A DNA stretch of 64,000 nt from Chytridium lagenaria (taxonomy: Eukaryota; Chytridiomycota; Chytridiomycetes; Chytridiales; Chytridiaceae). The stretch spans positions 270,756 through 334,755 of the forward strand of contig JAHLKC010000030.1 of assembly GCA_025449115.1 (NCBI GenBank). Reading direction: 5' to 3'. Of this stretch, positions 23,034 to 34,940 are shown one piece after another. Position 1 is the stretch's first letter; the number at the start of each line of letters is the position of its first letter. The notes below the pieces were generated by a model that made no database searches, was not told the DNA's origin, and saw nothing but the letters and a program-made list of their open reading frames with translations. The position numbers and the translations under genes are program-made.

Positions 23034-24623
23034 TTAAACTAATTCGATTCCAGCACCCGGAGTTGACTTTCGAGGGGTAGTCTACGCCATGGAAGCCGAT
23101 AGGAATTTCAAGAGCACTGTTTCAAAAAAGAAAAGTTTGGTTAGATGATTTTAAGTTTTAACGTCAAGAATTAACTTAAAACAAGGACTTATAAAATTTC
23201 GTTTCTACACACCAGAAATCCAACACCTTCTGCCTCGGCCCTTCGAAGACCCTTTTTCAATCTAAAATAATCCTCAACCCTTCTCCTCCCCTACACTTTC
23301 CGTTCTTGCTCCTCCTTATCTTCCTCCTCAGTCAAAAACCCATACTTCAGCAGCTTTGGCGTGTTGGGTTCTCTTGAGCGGGCTGTGCAATCTTGGCCAT
23401 AATTTCATCAATAATCAACAGCCCTTCACAGTCTAACGGTTTGGCGAGTTTCCAAAACATACTATCGTCGCGCTGCTGCATAAGCTCTTCCGCCTCCTCC
23501 TCCTCCTTCCTCCTCGCCGTCCTCCACGTATTCCTCTTCCTCCTCCTCCTCGCCGTTCTCATCCTCGTCCTCGTCGTTTTCTTCTTCTTCTTCTTCGTAG
23601 TCATCGTCAAAGTCAGCGATATGTTCGTTCTTCTTCACCGAAATTCACAAAGACATGCGGAAGTGCTGGAGCGGTCACAGGAGGTGGTGGCAAGTTCTCC
23701 GAACAATCCTGATTGCACTCCCCGCTTTCGCCAGGTGGACGGGGAAGATGTGCGAGGGCTCTGTTTGGGCTGTTCTCGATGGACGAAGATGTGGAGGAAT
23801 GCGCGGGTGGACGAATGCTTCTCCTGGGATACGGACTGACCTGGTTGAAAGGAGGCGTGATCGGTTTCGGCAATAAATTCTTCGATGTAGAGGACTCCGG
23901 AGGGAAAGGTTGGTTGATGCTTTCGGTGGAAGAGCGAAGGAAAGAGTGGATGGTGGGTGGATGGAATCTGGCATGGAAGGTGTTTCCGCCGTTTGGGCTG
24001 TGGAGTCTCATACGTTGACGACGAGGTTGGAATATGTCTGTGGAGGGCGTCTCGGTGTTGAATACGGGAGGGTTGGTGGGTGCTGTTCCAAAGATGTCCG
24101 GTTCTACTTTGATATAGGTGGACCTGTTGAGGCACTTGCGTCCGAGATGGCTGAGAAGCATAACCTGCGGGGCGGCGAAGGTGAGCGGGATTCATGGATG
24201 CAATGGGGTGTGAGGTCGTTAGGGCCTGGAAGAAGCGGGGCTCCTTGTGGCCAAGATGTCCGATCGTCTTTAAGCGGTGAGGACGTCATCAAACCAGCCT
24301 TGTTGTGAGCGAGTGAGAACTCGGTTGTTGTAACGGCAGGTGTTCTCAGGTCATGAAAGCTGAGAGAGTGCCTTGCGATATCATTCTGCTCTTCTTCGGT
24401 CTTTACATCTCCATACGCTGGGCTGGTGGCTGCTCTCTTGAGACCTTTTAAATGTTGAATTAATGTAAGGTTAAGGAGCTCCGCATAAGGGATTCCCATC
24501 AACCATGACATTGGGGAAATGATGCCTTCTGCAAATAAGAATGTGCTGCTGGTTACCTCTTGGGCCTGTCCAGGCATCCTCAACTCCGATGTTGTCGCTT
24601 GTTTCGATCTTTACTTCAGACAT
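23034..24623 (-). CDS. Acidic, Pro/Ser-rich protein of unknown function
   Basis: The start is ATG at 24,623, reading MSEVKIETSDNIGVEDAWTG. A ~110 bp intron then keeps frame into LKRAATSPAYGDVKTEEEQ. A long Pro/Ser/His-rich middle follows (frames conflict at about 24,160, 23,630 and 23,520). A strongly acidic stretch (ADFDDDYEEEEEE), the segment MFWKLAKPLDCEGLLIIDEI, and a final exon 23,116-23,034 reading ALEIPIGFHGVDYPSKVNSG and ending GIELV complete the protein. The acidic tract suggests a nuclear or chromatin-associated role, but this is only inference. At least three single-base frame corrections and one in-frame stop (about 23,295) need checking. Confidence 0.45.
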
Positions 24624-24752
24624 GTGCAAATTTATATTTATTTCATCACTTGCCAGTTGTTACCAAAAAAAAACAACACTGCTCTATCCAGATTTTCTCT
24701 CTTTCCAAACGCGCGCATGCAAACAAGAGGGACAAAAACAGGTCGGTGATTA

Positions 24753-26390
24753 TTACTCAAAGATGCTGTCATTACCGAAAACAAAACTCACTGCTCGGCA
24801 GCGACAACCTCCATTCTTGATCTTCCAACGGCGAATCCCACACCATAAGCTGCCCCATATCCTCAACCACATGCCAGTTACCACGATCGCTCACCATATT
24901 CCGTCTGGCAACACTTTCCACGCACCAACACCTGTTGTTGTAGCCGTGACTGAACCCCTTCCTCCCATCATTGGAAGTCTAATCCCACCCACAGGCACAT
25001 TACCTGACGGTCCACTCATCCCTCCCCCACGTTTCGTCAAAACAACACCTCCACCGCATTTCGTCTCCTTCAACCTCAACTCCAACGTCGCCTCTCCATC
25101 TCCCGTAACAACATGTGGCACAACTGCCCCATGTTCATCCACCAAAAACGTCAAAATAGTCTTGGTTCCATCAATCTCTCCAGACGCCAGCACACTGATC
25201 GGTATTCCCGCTGAAGTTTCGCCACCAGGCCCAATGAGCGCCTTAAGGCTTTTGCTGTCAACTCCAAATAAGTTGCCGTTGTATTTTGAGCGGATTTGAT
25301 GGAGTGTACCGTGGCCTGCTTCTTTTACGACAGACGTAGGGCGAGGCTTTGGTGCGAGAGGGGGTGGACGCGTCGGTGGACCGATGGAAGCTTGAGAGTT
25401 TGTCAGTGACGTTCTTTGAGGTGACGAGGCTCCGCTGGGAGACGTGGGTAGGCTCGGAATAGGAGGCGGAGCCAAATTGGGTGGTGCATATCCGGGCCTA
25501 ATTTGAAAGAAAATATACAGTCAGAACATATGCTGAGTGCTGAAGAAAAAATAATGACTTTCGAACGTACTTTGGGTCCGTAAACTTTTTTGGAAAAATA
25601 CCGATCTTTCCCTTAAGCGAGCCATTCAGCCAGTTTTCATCGACTAAAGTAAAAGAAGGCAGACGATTAACATCGAAGCTTTGAAACTCAAATGGTGGCG
25701 CTTCAAAAACGAAAGTGATAAAACACAACGGGAACAAGAAAGCCTCATCAAAACACACCTTCTCCAATAACCTCGATCACATCACCCGCAACAAAGTTAA
25801 GATCCCCATCCTCTTTTGAAATGTAATCTTTCACCGCAATTCGGTAAGTTGGTGCACCCACTGATTTTCTGGCAGCTGGACTAGGCGGAACAGGCGGCGG
25901 CGCGGTTGGGCCCGACGACGAAACCGACGAGGCCGATGGAAGCCTTTGGGGAGCAGGAGGCGGAACCGCTAAAGTATGTCGTTAACAAATCAAACGTTTT
26001 CCGGTGAGATAACTTGCGTTCATGAGCAACAGATGAAGGCCTTGGGCCGTTGGAGGTGGACGCTGAGGAGGTGGGGGTTGTTGCTGCACAGGAGTGGGTG
26101 GGGCATGAGGGAAGGATGGGGGTGAGCCTGAGCGGGTAGCTGGGGAACCTTTGTGATGGCGGGAAGCTGCTTGAGGATCGCGTCATGGGACCCCTGGTCG
26201 ATCCATCCGTGCTTCAGAAGTGCTGTGTGTGAAAGATTAGTCGATCTTAAACTTTGGGAGCGTAAAAACACTAATCTTGAAACAAATGAACATGGTGTCG
26301 ATGGGAGGACTCACCTGCGGCATGCAATGCGATGGCGTCGACGAGGTGATCGCGGAAGGCCTCCTTGATGTCCTTGGTGTTTGAGGTCAT
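24753..26390 (-). CDS. SH3-domain, polyproline-rich adaptor protein
   Basis: SH3 domains bind PxxP ligands; in fungi such adaptors often act in actin and endocytic assembly. Exon 1 (26,390-26,315) begins MTSNTKDIKEAFRDHLVDAI. Exon 2 (from 26,222) continues ALLKHGWIDQGSHDAILKQLP, resembling the N-terminal helix of yeast Lsb1/Pin3-type proteins, and then turns Pro-rich after a one-base slip near 26,160. The SH3 domain spans two exons: YRIAVKDYISKEDGDLNFVA, GDVIEVIGEG, then ENWLNGSLKGKIGIFPKKF. The next exon (from about 25,498) is Pro-rich (PPPIPSLPTSP) and leads to a C-terminal domain I do not recognise (TKTILTFLVDEHGAVVPHVV). A last short exon ending NDSIFE is tentative. Confidence 0.7.
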
Positions 26391-26674
26391 CTTTTGAGAG
26401 CACAAGTTAGCTGAACCCAAAAATTTGACTTGACTTGTGTCCAAGGTTATAATAGGGCATCGATGGAGGCAGTGTTGCATCACCATATTCTCAGCATGGC
26501 TCAATACTCTGGCAGCACGTTCAACATGGATTTAAGTATCAGTAGAGACCGGTGGTGAATCTGTCAACAGCAGCTGTCACCAGCAGGTGCCAATTGTCTA
26601 AAATAACTCCGTAGCCCTATTGCGACCATGGAGCAGCTGGAAGAAGAGGCGTTGGTCGCGACGCAAACTGACAC

Positions 26675-27213
26675 TCAACCCCAACTGCATGCCGCTAAAT
26701 TATATATCATTGGGACCTCACGTTCATTATCCACGAGGGAGGTATAATACAACATCTTGAGGGTTTGCCGGATACCGAGAATGCTATGTCCAATTTGACG
26801 GGAAGTTAAAAGTAAAGGTTGAGTTTTGATTATGAAGAGTACTGCAGAGAGATACTTTGTGATGTTACATTGGACGTTGATGGGCGCGTAGCGTTGTCGT
26901 GGTATTGAATGAGATCGCCAAATAAACGTCTGAGGGCTTCCGCCAAGATGTTTGTCCACAAGCTTCCTTCATCAATGTACAAGATATTTATTAGGCCAAG
27001 TGAACGGCTCACTGCGAAGCTGTCATAATGTAGACCGTCGCTGGAAGCGACTATAAGCTGTACGAGACTTTCATGAGTTGCAGGGTTTCCATTTGGGTGA
27101 GACGGGCAGCAGTGTCTTTTGCTGCACCAAACTGCCCCCAGACACCGCATCTGCAAAATGATTTGTTTTGAAAACGGCATGTGATAGCAAGTTATGACAG
27201 TCACGAGAGCCAT
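26675..27213 (-). CDS. Uncharacterised protein, divergent from acyl-CoA oxidase
   Basis: I do not recognise this gene. A frame from ATG 27,213 encodes 127 residues including GLINILYIDEGSLWTNILAE and ALRRLFGDLIQYH. A second overlapping frame (26,959-26,675) continues the same style of sequence (KYLSAVLFIIKTQPLLLTSR). A single-base slip around 26,900 would join them into about 170 residues. It faces the acyl-CoA oxidase gene across a 200 bp shared promoter. The coding status is moderately supported by amino-acid composition only. Confidence 0.4.
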
Positions 27214-27414
27214 TTTGCCGTTAAATTAAACTTCACATACTCAGCATCTGCCGAAACCTCCATACGTCCATCCATCCATCCATCCATCCTCATCTCTCTC
27301 CTTGCTGGTTGCGATCCGACTTCCAATTTCTCAGTGTAGATCCTGCTTCTTTCAACACAGCTCACAGTATCGGAAAGGGATCCATTCTCACTTCACACAC
27401 ATCATCATCGCAAC
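27214..27414. promoter_or_regulatory. Divergent promoter with (CCAT)n microsatellite
   Basis: About 200 bp separate two divergent starts. A CCAT tetranucleotide run lies at about 27,264-27,290, followed by a pyrimidine-rich stretch before the acyl-CoA oxidase ATG. I see no clear TATA box. Confidence 0.4.
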
Positions 27415-30296
27415 ATGCACAGAATCACTGCTCTCGCTGCCCATTTGAGGCAGAGCGACATCAGCATTCATCAGAACAACACTAGTGGATCTGCTAAACA
27501 ACCAGAGGTATTTGATTGTATTGACACCTTCATCCCAATCTCTTATTCCAAGTCCAAAACATCTCATTTCTTACATATTATCCTTGCAGGAGGATGTCAG
27601 GAAACAGCCAATGATGGATATTGCCCGCGAACGTCAGGCCGCGTCCTTTTCTATCCGTGACATGAAAGTGTTTTTGGACGGAGGAGAGAATGAGGCCAAG
27701 GCTAGGGTAAGATCTCCCGGTTTCATTCGCATCTGATAGGATTCCATTTCACACAGGATCTTGCATACCTCATGATCCAACGCGATCCCATTCTCTTTTA
27801 CGAAGCCGGGCATCCATTCGACATGACCCGCAAAGAGCTTCGAGAAAAGTAATCAATGCAATATATTCATCTTGTTAATCTATGTTTAGGACAATGGCTC
27901 AAGTTCGAAGATTCGCCGAAATTCAAAAGTCTCTTAAAGACGAACTACTCAAACGGGCTTTTTTCCTCAATGTCTGGTAAGAAAGAGGTACCTGTGTTTC
28001 AATACTGACATTGTTTTGCAGCGAGTTTTCGGAGAGTCTGAATATGCGTTTGTACGTTCACGAGATGCTGTACAGGACTTCGATTGAGCTTTTTGGTACC
28101 GAAGAACAAAAGACCCAACTCCTTCCTGATGTTGAGAATTACAATGTCATTGGTTCATTTTCTATGGTGCGTTTAACGTTTACCCTACACCTTTTTTTCT
28201 AATCATTTTTCTTTCAATAGACTGAGCTTGGACATAGGTAAGATGGTTTTATCTTCTAGTATTTGTGCATTCGTTCGTGATTGTTGAATTTTCCCTTTTT
28301 TGTACCATCAGCTCCTCCCTTCGTGATCTCGAAACCACCGCAACTCTTGATCTCGCTACCGACGAATGGGTCATCCACAGCCCAACCCTGACCTCCACAA
28401 AGTGGTGGATCGGCATGGTCGGCCAGACCGCAACCCACACCGGTACCCATCCCTCCTATCTTGCAAAACCCACTAATCATCAAAAAAAGTTATGGTCTCG
28501 CAAACCATCGTGAATGGTCGTAATGTTGGTTTGAACTGGTTTGTGCTCCCCCTTCGTGACGCCAAGACTGGACGGCTGTTACCGGGAATCACTGCTGGTG
28601 ATATTGGAGCAAAGGCGGGGAGGAATGGATTGGATAATGGATGGATTCAGGTTACGCAGGCTAGGATTCCGAGGACGAGTATGCTCATGAAGTGGTGTCA
28701 GGTGGAGAAGGATGGAACGGTGACGGAGCCACCGCATCCTGCTGTTGTGTAAGTTAACTTTTCAGCGTATTTCACGCTCCTTTTTTCGGCTCTCGGTAGA
28801 AGCTACTAACGTTAACTTAAGCTATGCTACTTTGATTCCAGAGAGGCTCAGCGTTCTTCCCGGTATTCGAAGCATGTGCGGACAGTCTTTGACCATTGCG
28901 TCTCGATACGGAGTTACCAGGAGGTCATTATTTTCTCCGATTCCCTATATTTTCTCTACGTCCTTCAGGAATTTCCACTCATCCACCATTTTCAATAACA
29001 AAGGCAAGGCAATACGAACCAACAGATCATTGACTACCAATCTCAACAAGTCAACATCCTCCCGGCCGTCGCCGGTATCTACGTCATGATTTTTGCCGAA
29101 AAGTAAGCCCCCCCCACTCAGCTCCCTTTTCCTCACCCTCACCCGTCAATAGGAAAGTCATGGCCTACTGGAAGTCTTGTCAAAACCTCGCCCAAACCTC
29201 CCCCTTTGACTACATGTCCGTCCTCCCCGACATCCACGCCGTCTCTGCGGGCATCAAAGCCGCAACAACCTGGTGGGGCTCCGACGTCCTCGAGATTTGC
29301 CGCAGAGCCTGTGGAGGACATGCGTATAGCTCTTATAATGCTATTGCTGGGCATATTGGGGATTACGGGGTGATGACGACCGGTGGAGGGGATAACTTTC
29401 CGATGGCTCAGCAGTGTGCGGTGAGAACACGGGTGTATAATGTTTTGCTAATTTTCATTCAGAGGTATGCGCTTTATTGTGTGCAGAGGGGGTTGAGCGG
29501 GAAGAAGAATGTGGGGTCTGCGGTGTTCCTTGATGGTGCTGTTGGGATTCAGCAGAGGAAGGAGTTTGCATTCAAGGAAGGGGATTTCAGAAAGTTATCA
29601 ACCTTTGTGGATATCTTTTCTTACTTGATTGTTAAAACGGTGAGTTGTATCTCTCTCGAATCTTTGGATTATTCTGATTCTTTTTTTTGTTTCGGTTAGT
29701 CTGTACGCATGTCTGCGAAACTGGCTGTCGACAAAAAACTCGCGGATGATGTTTGGAACGCCAATATGGTTGATTTGATCCAATTGAGGTTTGATTTTCG
29801 TTTTTTATATCTTTTTTGACAGTTTATAGCCACCTCTACACATTCCGATACCTCTTCTCGTTGTATTTAGACACACTCAAGGAGATGGAATCCAACCCAA
29901 CCCAAGCTAAACTCATCCCCATCCTCCACACCTGTGGCGCTTTATTCGCCGCCGACGTGTTACGTCGTGATTTCCTCGATTTGTGTCTCGCCGAACGCGT
30001 GATGAAGCCGGAATCCGTTGATGCGTTCAAGAAAACCGTGTTTGACATGGTGAAAGAATTACGTGCTGACGTGATTCCATTGACAGATGGTATTCTACCT
30101 TTTTTCCCGTTTTCGTGCTTTTTAACCTTTTTTTTTTATAGCTTGGGCGTTCCCTGATTTTGTTATCAAGGCGCCGATTGGAAGATATGATGGAGATATC
30201 TATACACATCTTTTTGAGACTGTGAAGAATGCGCCGGATTGTTTTAAAACCCCGTATTATGAGAAGGAGATTGGGCCTCTTTTGTCCTCAAAGTGA
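27415..30296 (+). CDS. Acyl-CoA oxidase (peroxisomal beta-oxidation)
   Basis: The enzyme catalyses the first step of peroxisomal fatty-acid beta-oxidation: FAD-dependent oxidation of acyl-CoA to trans-2-enoyl-CoA, yielding H2O2. At least a dozen exons are visible. Family hallmarks in order are FAEIQKSLKDELLKRAFFL, MTELGH, DEWVIHSPTLTSTKWWIG, LNWFVLPLRDAKTGRLLPGI, GLDNGWIQV, IPRTSMLMKW, QQIIDYQSQQVNILP, LEICRRACGGHAYSSYN, GGGDNFPMAQQCA and the C-terminal helical domain ending IGPLLSSK. The size is near the usual ~650-700 residues. The C terminus SSK is not a classical PTS1. One frame slip is likely near 29,010, and the exon borders at the 5' end are approximate. Confidence 0.92.
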
Positions 30297-30514
30297 ATGA
30301 TTATGGATTCGTCAACGTGAAATAAATACTTAAGATTAGAGTCTGAATTCTGTTTCCCGCAATGATATCATCCATAGACCCAGACGGCTGCCATAGCATT
30401 CAACTGTTTCGTTACAAAGTAGAAATACTACACTTTGAAAGAAAAATATAAAAAATGTGTAAAATGTATTCACAGCATTTGAATCAAAACAATACAAACC
30501 CGCCAAAAAGCTTG

Positions 30515-31863
30515 CTACAAATCATCCTCTCCCATCCCATCCTCCACCTCCCCATCCACATCATCATAATCCACAAAAAAAGGCTGTCTTTCCTCCGCAT
30601 TACTCCCCGCCCCAACACTCCCAAGCTCAACCCCAATCCTATCCGCAAGCGACACATTATGCACCCATATCCAGTATATCCCAAACAACGACAACCCTGC
30701 ACCACCCATCAAAGCCATAAGACTTGGACCCACATAAGCCCATCGAGGCGTGTAGAAAAGGGTGAAGAGGTCGTAGCCGTCAAATGCGGAGGGGATGATG
30801 AGGTAAGAGCGGGTGAAGAGGGGGAGGCGGTGGATGCATGTTGTTAGGGGGGATGCGCATGTGGAGATGGCGTGGGAGGTGTTGTAGGTTTTTTGAAAGC
30901 CGCTTTAAGCTGTTTAGTAAAGAAACAATGGGTGTAAGACTCACGTGAACGTGATGGTCCAATTGAGGACTTGATGTTCCACATCTTGTGCTTTTTGAAT
31001 GACGAATTCAAATCTTGCACCTTCCCATAATTGACGGCCATCGTCTCTGGGTATGGTGAAAAGGTACTCGTTTTTATCAATATAATCGAGGTATTCTGTC
31101 ATGTTATAGGAAGTTCCCCAGTTACCGCTCTTTGTGCTGGCGGATGACACGAAAAGGGAGAAGCCTCGGACACGTGGCATGTTAAAGGTCATTTTCATAT
31201 TCTGGATGAATGATATGCTCGATTTAGTATAGATTATGTTGGATGCGACAAGAAAAAGAACGAGGACACAATCACTCACCCCTTGAGTTATTCGGTCAAA
31301 AGCCACCCTGTTCAAATCCATTGTTGAATTATCCAAATAAATCGTCCAATTGAACTCTTTCTCGACGTCAGCGACCGGTGGGGAGCCCACGAACAGTAAA
31401 GAACCCTCATCAGCGCTGACCTGCCGTAAACCGTTATAATGAACCGTGGCTTCCTTGAAGATAAGTGGTGAACTCAAGAGTAAGGGTTCGAAAAATGGGA
31501 TCAGCTTTCGACCAGAGTCATTGCCAAAAAAGCCAAAACGGTTGCATAGGAGGAGAATGAGGGCGAGGATGGTGATGATGATGGAGTAGACTTGGTTTGA
31601 GGAGAAACAGGGTTAAGATTGTTTTTTGTTCTTTTTCCTTTATGAAAGGTTTGCTTACAGAAGGTCCAAAGTATCTTGCGGGTGAAGATGGAGGAGAGGG
31701 TGGTTTTTGCTACTGCCTGTTCTGTTGGCAGTCTTGGGGGTAGTAATGATGAGGAAGAGGAGTAAGGTGATGGAGGTGGAGGTGAGGATGAGGACAGAAA
31801 GTGTCGACGTCGAGATGTTGAGGATGAAGAAGATGATGGTAGAAAAGTGTTGGGATTGCTCAT
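30515..31863 (-). CDS. Membrane protein, paralogue of the 17.1-18.4 kb gene
   Basis: Exon 1 from ATG 31,863 is Ser/Pro-rich (MSNPNTFLP, SSSSLLPPRLP) and ends RKILWTFC, the same splice context as the paralogue (ALWTLC). After an intron a membrane segment (SIIITILALILLLCN) is followed by a lumenal domain containing LIFKEATVHYNGLRQ and FNWTIYLDNSTMDL with N-glycosylation sites. After further introns come NMKMTFNMPRVRGF and a C-terminal membrane span (VGPSLMALMGGAGLSLFGIY) with an acidic tail YDDVDGEVEDGMGEDDL. Both termini probably face the same side. The family and role are unknown. The sequence is intact as read. Confidence 0.75.
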
Positions 31864-32345
31864 GGTTTTGGTACTTTAAGTAGGTTTAGGTGAGTATAAG
31901 CGTTCACCAGCTGAAAGGTGATTGATGGTGTTGTAACGTTGCCGACAGATGATGGACGGAGATGATGGACTGCTGGGTGATGATGATGATGGCAAAAATG
32001 AACCTGCTGAGCTCGCCCCTGACCCAGTCAAATTAAAAGTCACACATTGTTACAAACCCACGTTATCACACTAATAAACGTCCTCACAAATCTATGGGTG
32101 CCGGGCATGTCCGTCATTGAACAAAGGATATGCCTCACGTTGTTTTTCGTAATGAGTGAAAGTCCAGTTCACGGCGGCGGGTGTCAAGGAGCAAGGAAGG
32201 GAACGCAACTTCTCTTCATTTAATCGTCTCAACACAGATGATAATTAAAACTTAAGAGTCAAGCATACATATTTATATGCAAGACTCTGTGATGGCGACG
32301 TTGTTGTATCTCAGAGTTGGGGTGTTCGTATTTCATCATCAGTAT
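31864..32345. other. Intergenic, no gene seen
   Basis: The stretch includes GATGATGG-type simple runs near 31,945-31,995 and the presumed promoter of the minus-strand membrane gene. Nothing else is supported. Confidence 0.4.
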
Positions 32346-32690
32346 CTAGCAACTGAACGACGTCATGCGGACTCTGCTTCCTTCTTTGTCGACCGTATAG
32401 TCAGTAATTGGCACCTGCAACATATGCCTCAACCTCTGATTGAACGACCTTACGCTATTCGAGTCCAGTAAGACTCCTGCTTCGAACTTGCAGACACTGT
32501 CTCCTTCACATTTTATATACCCAATATACATCTCTGGCACATCAGGCTTACCCACAAGAAAGTTTGTTTCTAACTTGTTTAGAGATAGATAGCTGCTTCT
32601 TGGCTCTGTCTTGCTCTCTGGTTGTTCTTGACGACGCCCACGACCTGACAGATGCATGGGCAAGCAGTGAACTTGCATCCATCCATCCAT
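32346..32690 (-). CDS. Small hypothetical protein (114 aa)
   Basis: I do not recognise it. One uninterrupted frame from ATG 32,690 includes SYLSLNKLETNFLVGKPDV, MYIGYIKCEGD and FNQRLRHMLQVPITDY. The amino-acid mix looks protein-like, but there is no second line of support. A CATC microsatellite overlaps the start. Confidence 0.3.
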   Translation of the reverse strand: MDGWMQVHCLPMHLSGRGRRQEQPESKTEPRSSYLSLNKLETNFLVGKPDVPEMYIGYIKCEGDSVCKFEAGVLLDSNSVRSFNQRLRHMLQVPITDYTVDKEGSRVRMTSFSC

Positions 32691-33087
32691 GAATTTTATT
32701 TATTCTTTAAACCATGCACCCGGCATGCGCCCATTATCCATTCATTCACAAAAACCAGTTTTCTTACTAATAAAATTCAATGACTTGCTCGTTGGTGTTA
32801 TGGAATAAGCCCGTATCAGCAACTTGTCACTTTTGTGTGAATTGTCAGAGTCCCAAAATGGTAAGAATTGGGCGTAGGTAGCACCAAACTCACACTTGGA
32901 TCACCACATTTGTTTTCCATTTAAAGTAATATTTTAAAAAAACAAGGCACTCTTTGTGCCAAACAAATATCGTTTACAGGAAAATGCTCAGAGTGCTGGG
33001 TGGGTCCCAGCTGCAAGTAAGATACCTTGTTGGTGTGTGGGGTGACCAAATTGAGTAATCAGTCAGCTAGACTCTTGGGTTTAATTC

Positions 33088-33096
33088 TTTAAATAG
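33088..33096 (+). promoter_or_regulatory. TATA-like box of the carboxypeptidase gene
   Basis: TTTAAATAG lies about 65 bp before the ATG at 33,156. Similar boxes sit 65-90 bp before most secreted-protein genes in this block. Confidence 0.4.
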
Positions 33097-33155
33097 TCAA
33101 TAAAAAAAAAACGGAGCCTTTCAGTGATCCTCATCGTTGCGTTAAAAATATCATC

Positions 33156-34940
33156 ATGATCTCATTGACAAAGATCTTTGCCCTTACTGCGGCCATCGCT
33201 GGAGCAGCAGCCTCTGCAAGTGTGCCGTCTTCTGCTTCTTCTCCATCTGTCTTTTCAAGGAACGATCGTTACAAAGACCACGCCGTCTATCGATTCGATG
33301 TCCAGTCATCCAAGCAGGCAGATGTCATCCAAAGTATCCTTGATAAATACGAAACTCAGCTAGAGATTGACAGCTGGAGCCATGGAGCCAAGGGCAAGGT
33401 CGATCTTATGTAAGCGCGGTACTTCCTTCCTTTCATCCATTCTCACATGTCATTGCAAACAGGATGCCGAAATCTGCCGTCCCGATCCTGAAATCTGAGC
33501 TCTTCGATGCCATCCCCAACACGGTCTTTGTCCCTGACGTCAAGGTTCTTCTTGACAAAGGACTCCGTTATTCAATGGAGAAACTCTCACAAGCTTCAAG
33601 CTCTTGTGGAATCTAACTCCCGAAGCAATCCTCACCGCCGATCAGATTTTTAGTGACTATCAAGATTTGTCGGTCCTCACCGCCTTCTTCAATACCCTTC
33701 CTGGATATAAGCAGGTCAGCCTTGGCAAGAGTTATTTGGGAGCCGATATTCCTGGATTTACCATCGGGAAGGGCCCCAAGTCGATTGTTTTCAATGGTGG
33801 CATTCATGCGCGGTTCGTAGACACTTCAATTCATGCTTCTTTTATAGGCGTTTATAAATGCAGATCGTTTCTGATAACTCTTCTTATCTTATAGTGAATG
33901 GATTTCCGTTGCAACCACTACTTACATTGGAAACTGGCTCGCAACGAACCCCGCCGCCTCCAAACTTCTTGACCTCTTCACATTCCATGTCGTTCCCGTA
34001 CTCAATGTCGATGGATACGCTTACACTCGGTCCACTGACAGGCTTTGGAGGAAGAACCTTCAACCCAACTTCAACTCCACTTGTGTCGGTACTGACCCCA
34101 ACCGCAATTGGGACTTCAAGTGGTCGTTCCCAGGCGCCAGCGCAAATCCTTGCTCTTCCTGCTTATTACGGTAAGGTTTAAAACTATTAAAATAAGAAGA
34201 TAAATATTTAAACGATTTTTATATTCTGTAGGTCCTTCTGCCTTCTCCGTTCCCGAAAGCAAGGCCATGGCCGACTACGTCCTCAAGCTTGGTAACGTTG
34301 TCTCCTTCATGGATTTCCACGCCTTCTCACAACTCTGGCTCTTCTCCAACGGTTGGACCTGCACTGAGCTTATTAAAGACTATGCCGTCGTCAAAGCCGC
34401 AGGAGACGTCGCTGTCGCCGCCCTCGCGTCGGTTCACAACACCACCTTCACCAACGGTGATATCTGCAATACTATCTATCCCGCTAGTGGAAGTAGTGTC
34501 GATTGGGCCTATAACGTCGCGAACGTGACGTTTGCTTATACCGCCGAGTTGAGAGACGAAGGACAGTTTGGTTTGAACTCCCAACCGACCAGATTATCCC
34601 TACCGGAGAGGAAACTCTTGCGGGAATGGTTGCGCTTTGGAACTATATCGCTGATTACGTTTACGGAACCACCCCGACAACCACAACTACCGTTACCCCG
34701 ACCACCACCACTACCGCAACGTCGACTTCTGCTCCCACGTCCGTACCCACTTCTCTTCCTACCCCACCTCCTGTTTCGCTTTGTCTTCATGATAAATGTC
34801 AGATTGGTGGACCCCTTACCACCGCTTGTGCAGATGCGTGTGTGGGGAGGATTATTGGTGCTGACGCGTACTGTGGTGCGCAGGCTTGGGATCCTACTTG
34901 TGTGAGGCAGGTGGCGAGTGTGTGTGGGCTCAAGTGTTAG
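33156..34940 (+). CDS. Secreted zinc carboxypeptidase (M14 family) with Cys-rich tail
   Basis: Such enzymes remove C-terminal residues from extracellular peptides. The signal peptide is MISLTKIFALTAAIAGAAAS, and a propeptide (KQADVIQSILDKYETQL) follows. Zinc ligands lie in NGGIHAREW (His and Glu, across an intron) and MDFHAFSQLW (His). Substrate contacts are in NVDGYAYTR and DPNRNWD, and the catalytic Glu is in AYTAELRDEGQFG. After a Thr-rich linker the C terminus has eight Cys in about 55 residues (HDKCQIGGPL to CGLKC), a module typical of secreted chytrid proteins in my recollection. One-base slips are needed near 33,590 and 34,580 (just after the catalytic Glu, before DQIIPTGEETLAG), so the gene as written is interrupted. 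Confidence 0.88.

Noticed and set aside
23003..23060. A-box-like TGGTGTAGTGG and B-box-like TTCGATTCC
   Set aside because: The anticodon stem would have a four-base loop, and the sequence overlaps the coding end of the minus-strand acidic protein gene.
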